This document shows, in pieces, positions 9,613 to 18,545 of a stretch of 64,000 nt of DNA. The notes below the pieces were generated by a model, which was given only the letters and a program-made list of their open reading frames with translations, had not been told where the DNA came from and made no database searches. The DNA is from Aeromicrobium massiliense JC14. GTDB taxonomy: Bacteria; Actinomycetota; Actinomycetes; Propionibacteriales; Nocardioidaceae. The position numbers and the translations under genes are program-made. The stretch is taken from the NCBI RefSeq assembly GCF_000312105.1, contig NZ_HE978636.1, positions 306,025 through 370,024 of the forward strand. Direction: 5' to 3'. Positions within the stretch are counted from its first letter, which is position 1, and every line of letters begins with the position of its first letter.

Positions 9613-10806
9613 TCAGCCGCGCTGCGGCCAGCCGGTGTAGGCCTCGGCCAGGAACGTCGAGCCGGCCACCGAGGAGGTGACGGCGGCGAGCTCACCCTCC
9701 TGGCGGCGGACGTCGAACGGCGTCGCCTCGGGCAGCGTGTGCAGCATCGTGGTCATCCAGTACGAGAAGTGCTGGGCCTTCCACACGCGAGCCAGCGCCC
9801 GGTCGCTGTAGTCGGCGAGCGGAGCCGGGTCGGCCGCGGCGACGGCCCGCTCGAGCTCCTCGGCAAGCACGCGGACGTCGGCCAGCGCGAGGTTGAGCCC
9901 CTTGGCCCCGGTCGGGGGCACGGTGTGGGCGGCGTCGCCGGCGAGCACGAGCCGGCCGTGGTGCATCGGCTCCTGCACGAAGCTGCGGAACGGCAGCACC
10001 GACCGGGACGTGATCGGGCCCTCCTTGAGCGTGTAGCCGTTGGCACCGACGCGGGCCTGCAGCTCGGACCAGATGCGGTCGTCCGACCACGCGTCCGGGT
10101 CCTCGGACGGGCCGCACTGGAAGTACATCCGCTGCAGCGTCTCGGTGCGCTGGCTGATCAGCGCGAAGCCGTGCTCGGAGTGGCTGTAGATCAGCTCGGG
10201 GGCGCTCGGCGGAGCCTCGGCGAGGATGCCGAACCAGGCGAACGGGTACTCGCGGAAGTACTGGCGGCGACGGTCCTCGGGCACCTCGCGCCGGCACAGG
10301 CTGCGCGAGCCGTCGGCCCCGACCAGGAAGTCGGCACGCAGCTCGTGGGCGGTCCCGTCGGCGTCGGTGAACCGGACGAACGGGGCGCCGGACTCCAGGT
10401 CGCCGACGCTGACGTCGCTCACGCCGAAGCGCACGTCGCCGCCGTCGCGCTCGCGGGCGTCGGCGAGGTCGATGAACACGTCGGTCTGCGGGTACAGCTG
10501 CGTGGACGCCCCGACCAGACCCTGGAAGTCGATCCGGTGACCGCCGCCGCCGAAGGCCAGCTCGATGCCGTCGTGGCGGTACCCGTCGCGCAGCACCCGG
10601 TCGGAGACCCCGGTGTCGACCAGCAGGTCGACGGAGTCCTGCTCGAGGATGCCGGCGCGGTGGGTGTGCTCGATCTCGGTGCGCGTGCGGGTGTCGAGCG
10701 CGACGCTGTCGATGCCGGCCTGGGCGAGCAGGTGGGTGAGCATGAGGCCGGCGGGACCGGCCCCGACGACGGCGACCTGGGTGCGGGCGGGCTGGGGCGA
10801 GGACAT
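9613..10806 (-). CDS. pobA: 4-hydroxybenzoate 3-monooxygenase
   Basis: FAD- and NAD(P)H-dependent hydroxylation of 4-hydroxybenzoate to protocatechuate. The 397 residues match the family length. Seen: VVGAGPAGLMLTHLL (ADP-binding GxGxxG) at the N-terminus, RAGILEQDSVDLL, the DFLVGADGSRS motif, and GDAAHTVPPTGAKGLNLALAD, the FAD ribityl-binding block typical of p-hydroxybenzoate hydroxylase. The ATG at 10806 gives a start just before the Rossmann strand. It stands alone between a GNAT gene and a divergent SMR pair; its product feeds the protocatechuate route whose pcaH is at the right edge of the window. Confidence 0.88.
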   Translation of the reverse strand: MSSPQPARTQVAVVGAGPAGLMLTHLLAQAGIDSVALDTRTRTEIEHTHRAGILEQDSVDLLVDTGVSDRVLRDGYRHDGIELAFGGGGHRIDFQGLVGASTQLYPQTDVFIDLADARERDGGDVRFGVSDVSVGDLESGAPFVRFTDADGTAHELRADFLVGADGSRSLCRREVPEDRRRQYFREYPFAWFGILAEAPPSAPELIYSHSEHGFALISQRTETLQRMYFQCGPSEDPDAWSDDRIWSELQARVGANGYTLKEGPITSRSVLPFRSFVQEPMHHGRLVLAGDAAHTVPPTGAKGLNLALADVRVLAEELERAVAAADPAPLADYSDRALARVWKAQHFSYWMTTMLHTLPEATPFDVRRQEGELAAVTSSVAGSTFLAEAYTGWPQRG

Positions 10807-10895
10807 GCCAGCATCCTGCCCGGACGTGCGCCAGGTCACCATGACCGGCTCCCGCCCAGCGGAAGGACGAGTGCCGTCGGCGCGGCTAGGCTGCC

Positions 10896-11312
10896 GTGGT
10901 GCCGAGCCCCGACCGACCCCGTCCCGACGCCCGGGTCCGCGACGACGACGGCCGGGGTGCACGCGCCAGGACGTGGCTGCTGCTGCTCGCCGCGGTGGTC
11001 AGCGAGGTCACCGCGTCGCTGTCGCTCAAGGCCGCGCTGGACGCACCGGCGTTCTACGCCGTCGTCGCCGTCGGCTACGTCGGTGCGTTCGCGCTGCTGG
11101 CCGTCGTCCTCGCCCGCGGCATGGCGCTCGGCGTCGCCTACGGCGCCTGGGGCGCGCTCGGCGTCGCGTCCACCGCGCTGCTGTCGGCGGCGGTCTTCGA
11201 CGAGCCGCTGACCCCGGTCATGGGCGCCGGGCTCGCCCTGATCGTCGCCGGCGTGCTCACGATCGAGCTCGGCTCTCAGGCTGCACGGCGCCGGACGGAG
11301 ACCGCCCGATGA
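10896..11312 (+). CDS. Small multidrug resistance (SMR) family protein, first of a pair
   Basis: Four-helix inner-membrane transporter subunit of 138 residues, including a charged, Arg/Asp-rich N-terminal extension of about 25 residues before the first helix. The first helix carries the essential Glu in AAVVSEVTASLSLKAA, and the family signature ARGMALGVAYGAWGALG follows. Two GTG codons (10896, 10899) could start it. The stop overlaps the next SMR gene by ATGA. Such overlapping pairs usually form heterodimeric exporters (EbrAB, YkkCD type). Substrate unknown: cationic drugs, guanidinium or polyamines are all possible. Confidence 0.85.
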   Translation: MVPSPDRPRPDARVRDDDGRGARARTWLLLLAAVVSEVTASLSLKAALDAPAFYAVVAVGYVGAFALLAVVLARGMALGVAYGAWGALGVASTALLSAAVFDEPLTPVMGAGLALIVAGVLTIELGSQAARRRTETAR

Positions 11313-11629
11313 CCGCGTGGCTGGCGCTCGCCGCGGCGATCGGCTCCGAGGTCGTGGCCACCCTGTCGCTGCGGACGGCCGCCCACGGCCGGCGCCGCTG
11401 GTACGCCGTCGTCGTCACCGGCTACGTGGCGGCGTTCGCGCTGCTCTCGGTGTCGCTCGCGCACGGCATGCCGCTCGGCGTGGCCTACGGCGTCTGGACG
11501 GCGACGGGCGTGGCGATCACCGCCGTGGCCTCACGCGTGCTGTTCGACGAGCCGCTCACGCCGGTCATGGCCGCCGGCATCGCGCTGATCGCCGGCGGCG
11601 TCCTGCTCGTGGAGCTCGGCGCCCACTAG
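11309..11629 (+). CDS. Small multidrug resistance (SMR) family protein, second of a pair
   Basis: Partner of the preceding SMR gene, 106 residues, four membrane helices, with the helix-1 glutamate in AIGSEVVATLSLRTAA and the LAHGMPLGVAYGVWTATG signature. Both proteins share the sequence FDEPLTPVM before the last helix, so they look like an old tandem duplication. Start ATG overlaps the partner stop, which suggests equal production of the two subunits. The gene ends ten bases before the convergent SGNH hydrolase gene. Confidence 0.87.
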   Translation: MTAWLALAAAIGSEVVATLSLRTAAHGRRRWYAVVVTGYVAAFALLSVSLAHGMPLGVAYGVWTATGVAITAVASRVLFDEPLTPVMAAGIALIAGGVLLVELGAH

Positions 11630-11639
11630 GCGCCCCGGG

Positions 11640-12401
11640 TCAGTCGACCGGTGCCAGCTCGGGACGACGCGGGTCGAGGAGGTCGCCCGAGGACCGGCCG
11701 GTCAGCCGACGCTTGATCCACGGCGCGACGTGGGCGCGCGTCCAGGCCAGGTTCTCGGCCCGGCGCTCGGCCCGCGTGCGCACCGCGAGCGGCGTCAGCG
11801 GCATCGGCTCCAGGTCGTGCTCGACGCCCAGCGCGTCGGCGACGGCGATCGCCATCCGCTGGTGGCCCGCGGCGCTCATGTGCAGGCGGTCGACGTCCCA
11901 CAACCGCTCGTCCTCGTAGTCGCGCAGGCGCCAGAAGTCGACCAGCGTGACGCCGTGCTCGTCGGCCATCGCGCGGACGAGCTCGTTGTAGAGCGCGAAG
12001 CGCCCGCGCATGGCGCCGAAGACGGGCGCGCTGCCGGGGTCAGCCGCGGTGAAGACGGCCACGGTGGCGCCGGTCGCCGCGAGCCGGCCGACCGCCTCGC
12101 CGTAGCGGGCGACGAGGCCGTCGATGTCGACCTTCGGTCGCAGCAGGTCGTTGCCGCCGGCGTAGATCGTCACCAGGTCGGGCTTCATGGCGACCGCGGG
12201 CTCGATCTGCTCGTCGAGGATGCCGGCGAGCTTGCGGCCGCGGATGGCCAGGTTGGCGTACTGCAGCCCGGGCGAGACGCGGTCGAGCGCGCCGGCGAGC
12301 CGGTCGGCCCACCCCCGCACCCCGTTGGGCAGGTTCGGGTCGGGGTCGCCGACCCCCTCGGTGAACGAGTCGCCCAGGGCGACGAAGCGGGAGAACGGCA
12401 C
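11640..12401 (-). CDS. SGNH/GDSL-family hydrolase
   Basis: Serine esterase or lipase-like hydrolase of 253 residues. Block I is FVALGDSFTEGVGD with the nucleophile Ser near residue 12; the oxyanion Gly and Asn blocks appear as NLAIRGRKL and IYAGGNDLL; the catalytic Asp/His block is WDVDRLHMSAAGHQR. No signal peptide, so probably cytoplasmic. The C-terminal ~50 residues after the hydrolase fold are basic (WTRAHVAPWIKRRLTGRSS). Substrate cannot be told. Confidence 0.85.
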   Translation of the reverse strand: MPFSRFVALGDSFTEGVGDPDPNLPNGVRGWADRLAGALDRVSPGLQYANLAIRGRKLAGILDEQIEPAVAMKPDLVTIYAGGNDLLRPKVDIDGLVARYGEAVGRLAATGATVAVFTAADPGSAPVFGAMRGRFALYNELVRAMADEHGVTLVDFWRLRDYEDERLWDVDRLHMSAAGHQRMAIAVADALGVEHDLEPMPLTPLAVRTRAERRAENLAWTRAHVAPWIKRRLTGRSSGDLLDPRRPELAPVD

Positions 12402-12443
12402 GTCGCGATGCTACCCGCGGGTCACCAGCGCCCCACGCGGACG

Positions 12444-15287
12444 TCAGGCGTCGAGCAGGCCGTCGCGGTGGGCGATCGCCGCCGCCTCCGTGCGCGTCGC
12501 GGCGCCGAGCTTGGCCAGGATGTTGGACACGTGGACCGAGGCGGTCTTGGCGCTGATGAACAGCTGGGCGGCGATCTCGCCGTTGCTGCGCCCGAGCGAG
12601 ACGAGCCCGAGCACCTCGCGCTCGCGCGGCGTCAGGTCCGACGACCCGGGCCGCGCGGCGGCCGGACGGTCGAGGTCGGCCAGCTCGGCGAGCAGCGGGC
12701 GGGCGCCGAGTTGCCCGGCGATCGCGCGCGCCTCGGCGATCGCCGCGACGGCACCGGGGACGTCACCGGCCGCCCGCAGCGCCGGCGCCTGTCGCGCCCA
12801 GCACCGGGCCGCCTCGTGCACCTGGCCCAGGCGGGCGAATCCCTCGGCCGCGGCACCCCAGGCCGCCGCCAGCGCCGTGGGGTCGACCGGTTCGCCGGCC
12901 AGCTGGCGCAGCCGGTCGTGCTCGGCCTCGAACCGGCGCACCCACGCCTGCCCCTCGGCCCCGAACGGCGGATTGCGGTCGACGACCTGGCGCACCACGT
13001 CGGCGAGCTCGTCGGCCCGGGCCAGGTGGGAGCGCGCCTCCCCGGGGCCGCGGCGGCGGACGTCGGCCGCCAGCTGGCCGAGCAGGAGGGCCCCCGCCCG
13101 CACGCGCGAGGGGTGCAGCGGCTCGGACCACGGGCCGGCCAGGTCGTGCGCGACCCGGTCGTGGACGGCGATCGCGTCGCTCGTGCGTCCGGCGTCGCCG
13201 TGCAGGTCGATCAGGGCGGCGCCGGCGTGGATCGGCGTGGTGATGTCGTCGCGCCACACCGACTCGACGTGCGCGAGGTCCGTCGCGTCGGGAGTGTCGC
13301 CGCGCCCGGCCAGGACGAGCAGCGCCAGCGCGCACATGGCCCCGCGGCACTCGCTCGGGGCGTCGTCGGACAGGACCGCCGCGCGCAGCACGTCGTCCCA
13401 GCGGCCCTGCAGGACGGCCACCAGCGCGCCGAAGAAGCGACCGTCGAAGCCGTACGGGGCCCACTGGTGGGCGGTCGCGACGGCCCGCTGGTGCAGCTCG
13501 CCGAAGTCGTGCGCGGCCCCGTCGAGGTCGCTGCTGTTGAGCCGCAGGAAGCCGCGGTGGTGCAGCGCCCGCAGCTCGCCCATGACGTCACCCTCGGCTC
13601 GGAAGGCCTGCGCGAGGTCAGTGTAGCGGCGGGCGGCGTCGTCGACGCCCAGCGTGCGCCGGGCCAGGACGCGCGTGGCCGCGGCCCGGGCGTCGGCGCT
13701 CGTCGCCGGGTCGCCGACCGCGTCGCTGAGGGTGACCGCCCGCTCGGCGTGCTCGAGCGCCTCGTCGTCGCGCCACCGGTCGACGAGCACCCGCGCCCGC
13801 AGGACGTGGGCCCGGACCGCGAGCGGCGAGTCGTCGGGCAGCCCGGCCACCAGCTCGGCGCTGAGCAGCTCGGCGTCCTCGTCGCGGCCGGCCGTCTGCG
13901 ACAGCTCGCCCAGCCCCAGCAGCAGCCGGTCGCGGTCGGCGCCCGGCTCGGGGTGCGCGTCGAGGTACTGGCGGACGAACGAGAGCGACCGCACGAGACG
14001 TCCGGCCAGGCTGAGCGCGCGCCCGGCCCGCAGCACCAGGTCGACCACGTCGACGTCGCCGGGTGCGTGGTCGACGAGCCGGAGCGCCTGCTCGAGGTGC
14101 TGGGCGGCCTCGTCGTGCCCGGCCACCCGGGTCGCGTCGTCGGCCGCCAGCAGGTGCGCGGCGAAGGCCGCCGGAGCGTCGCCGGCCCCGGCCGCGTGCA
14201 GGGCCCGCTCCGCGGCCACGCCGGGACACCCGCCGTCGAGCGCCGTGAGGTAGGCGGCGTGGATGCGCCGCCGCTCGGCGGGCAGCAGGTCGTCGCGGAC
14301 CGCCTCGGCGAGCAGCGCGTGGCGCAGCACGTAGGTCTCGCCCGCCCGGGCCACGACGCGGTGGTCGATCGCGCGGCGCAGCGCGGGCTCGAGGTCGTCG
14401 GGTCCCAGGCCCGCGACCTCGGCCAGCAACACGTCCGGCACCGGCGAGCCGGCGCACGCCAGGGTGCGGACGACCCGCCGGGTGGTGTCGTCGAGCTCGT
14501 CGAGGCGCACCAGCACGAGGTCGGCCAGCGACTCGGGCACGGCACCGTCGACCCGGCCGGCGGCCAGCAGCTCCTCGGCGTAGAAGGCGTTGCCCGCGGC
14601 CCGGCGGACGATCTCGTCGACGTCGCGCGCGCCGAGCGCCGACGACGCGCGGGTGCGCAGCAGCGCGTCGACGTCGTGGTCGGGCAGCGGCGAGAGGTCG
14701 AGCCGGCGGACCCCCGGCAGGCGCACCCACTCGGCGAGCAGCGGCCGCAGCGGGTGGCGCCGGTCGAGGTCGTCGCTGCGGAAGCTCACGACCAGCCGCA
14801 GCCGGTCGCTGCGCCGGCGGGCCAGCACGTAGCCGAGCAGGTGACGCGTGGAGGCGTCGGCCCAGTGCGCGTCCTCGACCACGAGCAGCACCGGCGCCTT
14901 GTCGGCCAGCGTCTCGAGCCCGTCGACCACAGCACCGAACAGGCGTCCGCGGTCGTCGGCGTCGCCCCCGCCGACCAGCGGCTCGAGCGCCGGGTGCGCC
15001 GCCACCAGCTCGTCGCGGCGGACGACGTCGAGCGAGCGCAGCGCCTCGGCGAACGGCTGGTGCGAGATGACCGCGTCGCCGAGGTCGAGGCAGTGCCCGA
15101 CCAGCACCTGGTGGCCGGTCGCGGACGCGCGCTCGGCGAGCTCGCGCAGCAGCCGGGTCTTGCCGATGCCGGCGTCGCCGCCGAGCAGCACCGCGCCGCC
15201 GGAGTCGTCGCCGGACACGCCGGCGACCGCCAGCAGCTCGGCGAGCTCGGCGTGACGGCCGACGAGCGGCGCGACCGGGGACGTCAT
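12444..15287 (-). CDS. Large ATP-binding LuxR-family regulator (LAL)
   Basis: Transcription regulator of 947 residues. The N-terminus has an AAA/NB-ARC-like ATPase: Walker A GGDAGIGKT at residues 36-44 and a Walker B-like VLLVVEDAHWAD near residue 140. The middle ~600 residues are alanine/arginine-rich and helical, consistent with TPR-like repeats. The last ~65 residues are a LuxR/NarL helix-turn-helix (LTPREREVLGLVSLGRSNGEIA, then ISAKTASVHVSNILAKLGA). LALs usually sense a small ligand. Here it lies directly upstream of, and in the same direction as, the aldehyde dehydrogenase gene that follows on the same strand, 33 bases away, so control of alcohol/aldehyde oxidation is possible but unproved. 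Confidence 0.9.
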   Translation of the reverse strand: MTSPVAPLVGRHAELAELLAVAGVSGDDSGGAVLLGGDAGIGKTRLLRELAERASATGHQVLVGHCLDLGDAVISHQPFAEALRSLDVVRRDELVAAHPALEPLVGGGDADDRGRLFGAVVDGLETLADKAPVLLVVEDAHWADASTRHLLGYVLARRRSDRLRLVVSFRSDDLDRRHPLRPLLAEWVRLPGVRRLDLSPLPDHDVDALLRTRASSALGARDVDEIVRRAAGNAFYAEELLAAGRVDGAVPESLADLVLVRLDELDDTTRRVVRTLACAGSPVPDVLLAEVAGLGPDDLEPALRRAIDHRVVARAGETYVLRHALLAEAVRDDLLPAERRRIHAAYLTALDGGCPGVAAERALHAAGAGDAPAAFAAHLLAADDATRVAGHDEAAQHLEQALRLVDHAPGDVDVVDLVLRAGRALSLAGRLVRSLSFVRQYLDAHPEPGADRDRLLLGLGELSQTAGRDEDAELLSAELVAGLPDDSPLAVRAHVLRARVLVDRWRDDEALEHAERAVTLSDAVGDPATSADARAAATRVLARRTLGVDDAARRYTDLAQAFRAEGDVMGELRALHHRGFLRLNSSDLDGAAHDFGELHQRAVATAHQWAPYGFDGRFFGALVAVLQGRWDDVLRAAVLSDDAPSECRGAMCALALLVLAGRGDTPDATDLAHVESVWRDDITTPIHAGAALIDLHGDAGRTSDAIAVHDRVAHDLAGPWSEPLHPSRVRAGALLLGQLAADVRRRGPGEARSHLARADELADVVRQVVDRNPPFGAEGQAWVRRFEAEHDRLRQLAGEPVDPTALAAAWGAAAEGFARLGQVHEAARCWARQAPALRAAGDVPGAVAAIAEARAIAGQLGARPLLAELADLDRPAAARPGSSDLTPREREVLGLVSLGRSNGEIAAQLFISAKTASVHVSNILAKLGAATRTEAAAIAHRDGLLDA

Positions 15288-15320
15288 GGGCTCATCATGG
15301 CGCGAGCCACCGACGGCGCG

Positions 15321-16850
15321 TCAGCGCTTGAGCGTCTTCTTGCCGCCGTGCAGCACGGTGATGATCTGCGCGAGCCGGCCCTCGGTCACCTTGGTGCGGG
15401 CGAACGTCACCAGCTCCAGCGGCGAGGAGAACCGCTGCACCGTGACCGCCTTGGCGTACGTGAACTCCTTGAGCCCCTCGGCGCCGTGGATGCGTCCGAA
15501 GCCGGAGTCGCCGACGCCGCCGAACGGCAGGGTCGGCACGCCGGCGAAGGAGATGACCGAGTTCACCGACGTCATGCCCGAGCGGACGCGGCGGGCGATC
15601 TCCTCGCCGCGCGAGCCGCTGAAGACCGCGCCGGCCAGGCCGTAGGCGGTGGCGTTGGTGCGCTCGATCGCCTCGTCCATGTCGCGCACCTTGTTGACGA
15701 CCAGCGTGGGGCCGAACGTCTCCTCGGTGACCGCGAGCGAGTCCTCGGGGACGTCGGCCAGGATCGTCGGCTGCACGAACCGCTCGCCGACGGCGTCCGC
15801 GCCGCCGAGCAGCGCCCGGCCACCCTTGGCCAGGGCGTCCTCGACGTGGCTGCGGACGACGTCCAGCTGCTTGGGCATGGTCATCGGGCCGTACTTGGCC
15901 GCGGCGTCGGCACCGGCGCGGACGTCGAGCTCGCGGGCCCGCGCGGTGATCTCGGTCAGGAACTGGTCGTAGACCTTCTCGTGGACGTAGACGCGCTCGG
16001 TGCCGATGCAGGTCTGGCCGGCGTTGGACATGCCCGCCCACAGCGCGGCGTCGGCGGCGGCGCTGACGTCGGCGTCCTCGTCGACGATGAGCGAGTCCTT
16101 GCCGCCGGCCTCGATGACGACCGGGGTGAGGTTCTGCGCGCACGCGGCCATGACCTTCTTGCCGGTCGCGGTGGAGCCGGTGAAGGCGAGCTTGTCGATG
16201 TCGGCCAGGCACAGCGCGTTGCCGGTCTCGCCCAGGCCGGTGACGACCTGCAGGACGTCCTTGCCGCCGACCACCTCGCGCAGCGTGTCGACCAGCCAGG
16301 TGCCGACGCCCGGCGTGTACTCGCTGGGCTTGAACACGACGGTGTTGCCGGCGGCCAGTGCGTACGCGAGCGAGCCGATGGGCGTGAAGACCGGGTAGTT
16401 CCACGGGCCGATGACCCCGACGACGCCCAGCGACTTGTGCTCGACGAACGCCTTCTGGTTGGCCATGAGCAGGCCGGGGCTCACCTTGTGCGGGCCGAGC
16501 ACCTTGCCCGCGTGCTTGGCCGCCCACGCGATGTGGTCAATGGCGATGGAGATCTCCAGCAGCGCGTCGCCGTGCGGCTTGCCCATCTCGCGGTGCACCA
16601 GGTCAGCCAGCTGGTGCATGCGCCGGGTGATGACGCTGCGCCACGTCAGCAGGATCTCGGCCCGGTCGTCGAAGCCGAGGCCGCCCCACCAGGCGTACGC
16701 GGCGCGGGCGCGCGCGACGGCGTCCTGCACCTCCTCGGCGGAGTGGATCGGGTGGACGCCGACGACGTCGCCGGTCGCGGGGTCGAGCGACTCGAACGTG
16801 GGGCGCGGCGCCTGGCCGGCGGTGTCGGGCTGGACGGTCGTGGCGGTCAT
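15321..16850 (-). CDS. Aldehyde dehydrogenase (succinic-semialdehyde dehydrogenase-like)
   Basis: NAD(P)+-dependent oxidation of an aldehyde to its acid. The 509-residue product has GPWNYPVFTPIGSLAYALAAGN (cofactor region), FTGSTATGKKVM, the general-base motif as VIEAGGKDSL, and the catalytic cysteine in SNAGQTCIGTERVYV. It is close in appearance to actinobacterial enzymes annotated as succinic semialdehyde dehydrogenase, but the coupling by ATGA overlap to a GMC oxidoreductase suggests a two-step alcohol-to-acid pathway. Real substrate unknown. The start is at the overlap; the long frame upstream of it is a shadow of the GMC gene. Confidence 0.87.
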   Translation of the reverse strand: MTATTVQPDTAGQAPRPTFESLDPATGDVVGVHPIHSAEEVQDAVARARAAYAWWGGLGFDDRAEILLTWRSVITRRMHQLADLVHREMGKPHGDALLEISIAIDHIAWAAKHAGKVLGPHKVSPGLLMANQKAFVEHKSLGVVGVIGPWNYPVFTPIGSLAYALAAGNTVVFKPSEYTPGVGTWLVDTLREVVGGKDVLQVVTGLGETGNALCLADIDKLAFTGSTATGKKVMAACAQNLTPVVIEAGGKDSLIVDEDADVSAAADAALWAGMSNAGQTCIGTERVYVHEKVYDQFLTEITARARELDVRAGADAAAKYGPMTMPKQLDVVRSHVEDALAKGGRALLGGADAVGERFVQPTILADVPEDSLAVTEETFGPTLVVNKVRDMDEAIERTNATAYGLAGAVFSGSRGEEIARRVRSGMTSVNSVISFAGVPTLPFGGVGDSGFGRIHGAEGLKEFTYAKAVTVQRFSSPLELVTFARTKVTEGRLAQIITVLHGGKKTLKR

Positions 16851-18430
16851 CGGGACTCCTTGACGAGGTCGGCGGCCTTCTCGCCGACCATGATGGCGGG
16901 TGCGTTGGTGTTGCCGCGCGGGACGCGCGGCATGACGGAGGCGTCGGCGACGCGCAGGCCCTCGACGCCGTGGACGCGCAGCTGCGGGTCGACGACGCTG
17001 CCCTCGACCGCGCCCATCGCGCAGGTGCCGACCGGGTGGTAGAGCGTCTGGGCCAGGCGACGCAGGTTCTCGACCAGCTGGTCGTCGGTCGGGTTCGCCA
17101 CGTCGGGCATGAACGGCCCGGCGACGAGGTCGCTCAGCGGGGCGAGGTGGGAGATCTCGACCGCCTGGCGCAGCCCGGCCAGCATCGCGTCCAGGTCGGC
17201 CGGGTCGTCGAAGTAGGCCGGGTCGATCTCGGGGTGCCAGTGCGGGTCGGCCGAGCGCAGCCGCAGCGCGCCGCGGCTCTTCGGGTCGACCAGGGTGGGC
17301 GCGATGGTCAGCGAGCGCCGGGTGGGCTCGTGGATGCCGTTGTCCCAGAAGCCGGTCGGCGCGAAGTGGATCTGCAGGTCGGGGTGCTCGACCGACGGGT
17401 CGGAGGAGAAGAACGCCCCCGCCTCGCCGACGTTGGACGCGAGCATCGTGCGTCCGGTGGCCTTCCAGCGCAGCAGGTTGCCCAGCGTCTGGCCCTCGGC
17501 CAGGTCGGTCGTGCCGCGCGAGTGCAGGACGATGCCGGCCGCCGGGTGGTCGTGCAGGTTCTGGCCGACGCCGGGCGAGTCGACGACGACGTCGATGCCG
17601 TGCTCGCGCAGGTGGGCGCCGGGGCCGATGCCCGAGAGCATCAGCAGCTGGGGGCTGTTGACCGCGCCGCCGCTGAGGATCACCTCGGCCTCGGCGCGCA
17701 CGTCGTGGGTCGCGCCGGCGGACTCGTAGCGGACGCCGACGGCCCGGGTGCCCTCGAGCAGCACCTTGGTGACGAACGCGTCGGTGCGGACGGTCAGGTT
17801 GCGGCGGGCCATCGCCGGACGCACGTAGGCGTCGGCGACCGACCAGCGTCGGCCCTTCCGGTTCGTCACCTGGTAGAGCCCGGCGCCGCGCTGCTCGGCG
17901 CCGTTGAAGTCGTCGGTGCGCTTGTGGCCGGCGGCCACCGCGGCGTCGACGAACGCGTGGCTGAGCTCGTGCGTGTAGGCGCGGTCCTCGACCCGCAGCG
18001 GGCCGTCGGTGCCGTGCCAGGGGCCGGTCAGCCGCTGGTTGCCCTCGGCCTTGACGAAGTAGGGCAGGACGTCGTCGAAGCCCCAGCCCTCGGCGCCGTA
18101 CGCGTCGCGCCACTCGTCGTAGTCGGCCCGGTTGCCGCGGATGTAGATCATCGCGTTCATCGACGAGCAGCCGCCGAGCGCGCGCATGCGCGGCCAGTCG
18201 GCCCGGCGTCCGCCGAGCTGCTTCTGCGCGGTGGTCTCGTACTGCCAGTCCCACGACGTGCGGAACAGGGCCGAGAAGGCGAGCGGGATGCGGATCTCGT
18301 CGGCGTCGTCGGGCGGACCGGCCTCGAGCAGGAGCACCGAGACGGTCGGGTCCTCGCTCAGCCGGGCGGCGAGCACGCCGCCCGCGCTGCCCGACCCGAC
18401 GACCACGTAGTCGAACCGTTCCTGGGCCAT
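16847..18430 (-). CDS. GMC family FAD-dependent alcohol oxidoreductase
   Basis: Choline-dehydrogenase-like flavoprotein, 527 residues. FAD-binding YVVVGSGSAGGVLAARLSE at the N-terminus, the GMC signature 1 in ALGGCSSMNAMIYIRGN, signature 2 in GGAVNSPQLLMLSGIGP, and the catalytic His region YHPVGTCAMG near the C-terminus. An AGGAGG ribosome site sits 6 bases before the ATG at 18430. Together with the overlapping aldehyde dehydrogenase it would oxidise an alcohol to a carboxylic acid. Choline to betaine is one candidate, but other alcohols such as aryl or polyethylene-glycol alcohols fit equally. Confidence 0.87.
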   Translation of the reverse strand: MAQERFDYVVVGSGSAGGVLAARLSEDPTVSVLLLEAGPPDDADEIRIPLAFSALFRTSWDWQYETTAQKQLGGRRADWPRMRALGGCSSMNAMIYIRGNRADYDEWRDAYGAEGWGFDDVLPYFVKAEGNQRLTGPWHGTDGPLRVEDRAYTHELSHAFVDAAVAAGHKRTDDFNGAEQRGAGLYQVTNRKGRRWSVADAYVRPAMARRNLTVRTDAFVTKVLLEGTRAVGVRYESAGATHDVRAEAEVILSGGAVNSPQLLMLSGIGPGAHLREHGIDVVVDSPGVGQNLHDHPAAGIVLHSRGTTDLAEGQTLGNLLRWKATGRTMLASNVGEAGAFFSSDPSVEHPDLQIHFAPTGFWDNGIHEPTRRSLTIAPTLVDPKSRGALRLRSADPHWHPEIDPAYFDDPADLDAMLAGLRQAVEISHLAPLSDLVAGPFMPDVANPTDDQLVENLRRLAQTLYHPVGTCAMGAVEGSVVDPQLRVHGVEGLRVADASVMPRVPRGNTNAPAIMVGEKAADLVKESR

Positions 18431-18441
18431 GGGACCTCCTC

Positions 18442-18457
18442 GGTGACGTGGCTCACA
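18442..18457. promoter_or_regulatory. CRP-like palindrome upstream of the GMC/aldehyde dehydrogenase operon
   Basis: GGTGACGTGGCTCACA contains perfect GTGA-N6-TCAC half-sites 12 bases before the GMC start codon. The spacing and half-sites are those of CRP/GlxR-type sites. Its position near the ribosome site would suit repression more than activation of the GMC gene. Confidence 0.45.
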
Positions 18458-18476
18458 ACGTACTGCCGGGGTCCAC

Positions 18477-18497
18477 CGTGACACAACCACTGTCACG
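18477..18497. promoter_or_regulatory. 21-bp inverted repeat in the divergent GMC/SRPBCC spacer
   Basis: CGTGACA at 18477-18483 is exactly mirrored by TGTCACG at 18491-18497 across a 7-base centre. It lies in the 115-base spacer between the divergent GMC and SRPBCC genes. This is the form of an operator for a dimeric regulator; which one is unknown. Confidence 0.5.
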
Positions 18498-18545
18498 TAC
18501 GTCTCTCGGACGGCGGACCGCGTCCTGCCGTGCTTGCATGAGGCC

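Noticed and set aside
11730-17042. A 1770-codon plus-strand open frame opposite the SGNH, LAL, aldehyde dehydrogenase and GMC genes
   Set aside because: It is antisense to four genes with clear catalytic motifs. Its product is low-complexity Arg/Ala/Gly sequence, the usual result of reading high-GC third positions.
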